From Plasmopara viticola (Eukaryota > Oomycota > Peronosporomycetes > Peronosporales > Peronosporaceae), in NCBI GenBank assembly GCA_001695595.3, contig MBPM02000226.1, positions 1 to 56,192 on the forward strand: a DNA stretch of 56,192 bases, written 5' to 3'. Position numbers and translations under genes: made by a program. Shown here one piece after another: positions 55,582 to 56,192 of this stretch. Position 1 is the stretch's first letter, and every line of letters starts with the position of its first letter. The notes beneath the pieces are model-generated. The model was given only the letters and a program-made list of their open reading frames with translations, had not been told where the DNA came from and did not search any database.

Positions 55582-56192
55582 CTATATTTAGACCAATATT
55601 GTTTCTCTAGTGATGACATTCTGTTCTTATTAATCAAACGGAGGTTATTTTCAGGTTCCCAAGTGTTGAAGCTGTCGTCATATCCAACCCATTTGACCAA
55701 ATATTTATGCTTACCATTCTTTAGTGTTTTATGATCAACAATCTTCTCAGCCTCCCATATTTGATTATTTTTGATTGGTGCATCAGTTCTCTCTGCTTTT
55801 ACAATTTTCAAGTCATTAACTGGTTTGTATAGGACATGATTATTCTTTGATTTAATACGCATCTTTAATCCATCTAATCCAATTACTTCGTACACGCTTT
55901 TGAAAATCTCGCACCTTCTTTTTCAAATGACTTCGGATTTAAGCGATAACGTACAATAGAACCAGTTGGAATGCCTTTTTGTACTTGCTTAACCACTCGT
56001 TTATTGTGTTCAATCTCGTCATAAATAACCCTCCCTTCCATTTCATTTGGTGTAGCGTTTATGGATGAATGAGTGGTATCGTTGTAGTTAGACTATAGCA
56101 TCATTCAGAAGTTTTTGTGTAAGCTTCTTATATCCCATAGTATCCTGCATCTTGTTAGTCTTTGCCTTTATCGTTCGAATAAAGCGATCTAT
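55578..56192 (-). pseudogene. Polinton integrase, C-terminal part (copy 3)
   Basis: Cut by the window edge. It keeps the IDRFIRTIK segment and the complete chromodomain ([19 protein letters not shown]). The stretch that is frameshifted in copy 2 near 38550 reads normally here. One-base changes near 55896, 56094 and 56155 break the frame elsewhere. Confidence 0.82.

Larger units (their letters stand above)
48684..56192 (+). mobile_element. Polinton copy 3, left-truncated, runs off the window
   Basis: Similarity begins abruptly inside the fibre gene near 48684, before its S74 end. It continues in the same gene order as copy 2 to the window edge within the integrase. No TIR or target duplication is seen at the left break. 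At many sites that separate copies 1 and 2, copy 3 agrees with copy 2. It has its own frameshifts and a few intact genes. Confidence 0.9.

Noticed and set aside
1..56192. CRISPR arrays, rRNA or tRNA genes
   Set aside because: No regularly spaced repeats, no rRNA-like stretches and no convincing tRNA cloverleaf were seen.

Overview
This looks like nuclear DNA of an oomycete (a Phytophthora or downy-mildew type organism). Three things suggest it: a Crinkler-type (CRN) effector with the family's LFLAK-like and HVLVxxP motifs, short introns that all begin GTACGT, and a heat-shock-factor DNA-binding domain of oomycete character. Most of the window is transposable or virus-derived DNA. Only two clear, intact host genes are visible: a COX20-like gene (45.0-45.4 kb) and a seven-exon Rab-like GTPase gene (45.6-47.4 kb), arranged tail to tail.

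Layout. Positions 1-1789 are unrecognised flank. A decayed Ty1/Copia LTR retrotransposon runs from 1790 to 43697, with LTRs of about 145 bp. Its RNase H region is split at 5549/43134 by a Polinton (Maverick) element with terminal inverted repeats of about 395 bp. Both ends of that insertion are flanked by the same 6-bp duplication, GACAGA, so the whole of 5550-43133 behaves as one insertion locus.

Inside that locus the Polinton is rearranged. The left part (copy 1, 5550-17537) has an ExoX-C-like gene, a broken CRN effector, two small genes, an adenain-like protease, the double-jelly-roll major capsid protein (MCP), a fibre with an S74 chaperone tail, a packaging ATPase, a penton and a repeat protein cut short at its 3' end. 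Then comes 11.8 kb of foreign DNA (17538-29375). It holds an antisense coding fossil, a broken HSF gene, a 190-bp relic of the Polinton ends, and an internally deleted LINE with a 13-bp target duplication. Copy 2 (29376-43133) starts inside the MCP gene, repeats the MCP-to-repeat-protein segment, and continues through two virion-type small proteins, a zinc-binding protein, a chromodomain integrase and a protein-primed family B DNA polymerase to the right TIR.

A third copy in the same orientation (copy 3, 48684 to the window end) begins inside the fibre gene beyond the host genes and is cut by the window edge within the integrase.

How the genes fit together: MCP, penton, ATPase and adenain-like protease form the standard virion morphogenesis set of Polintons. 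The small virion proteins and the fibre would complete a particle. Integrase and polymerase would handle insertion and replication. Polymerase, integrase and protease are broken wherever they are visible, while MCP, penton and the pVI/pX-like protein are each intact in one of the copies. Many of the breaks are one-base indels in short homopolymers, so some could be base-calling errors; the nonsense substitutions are harder to explain that way.
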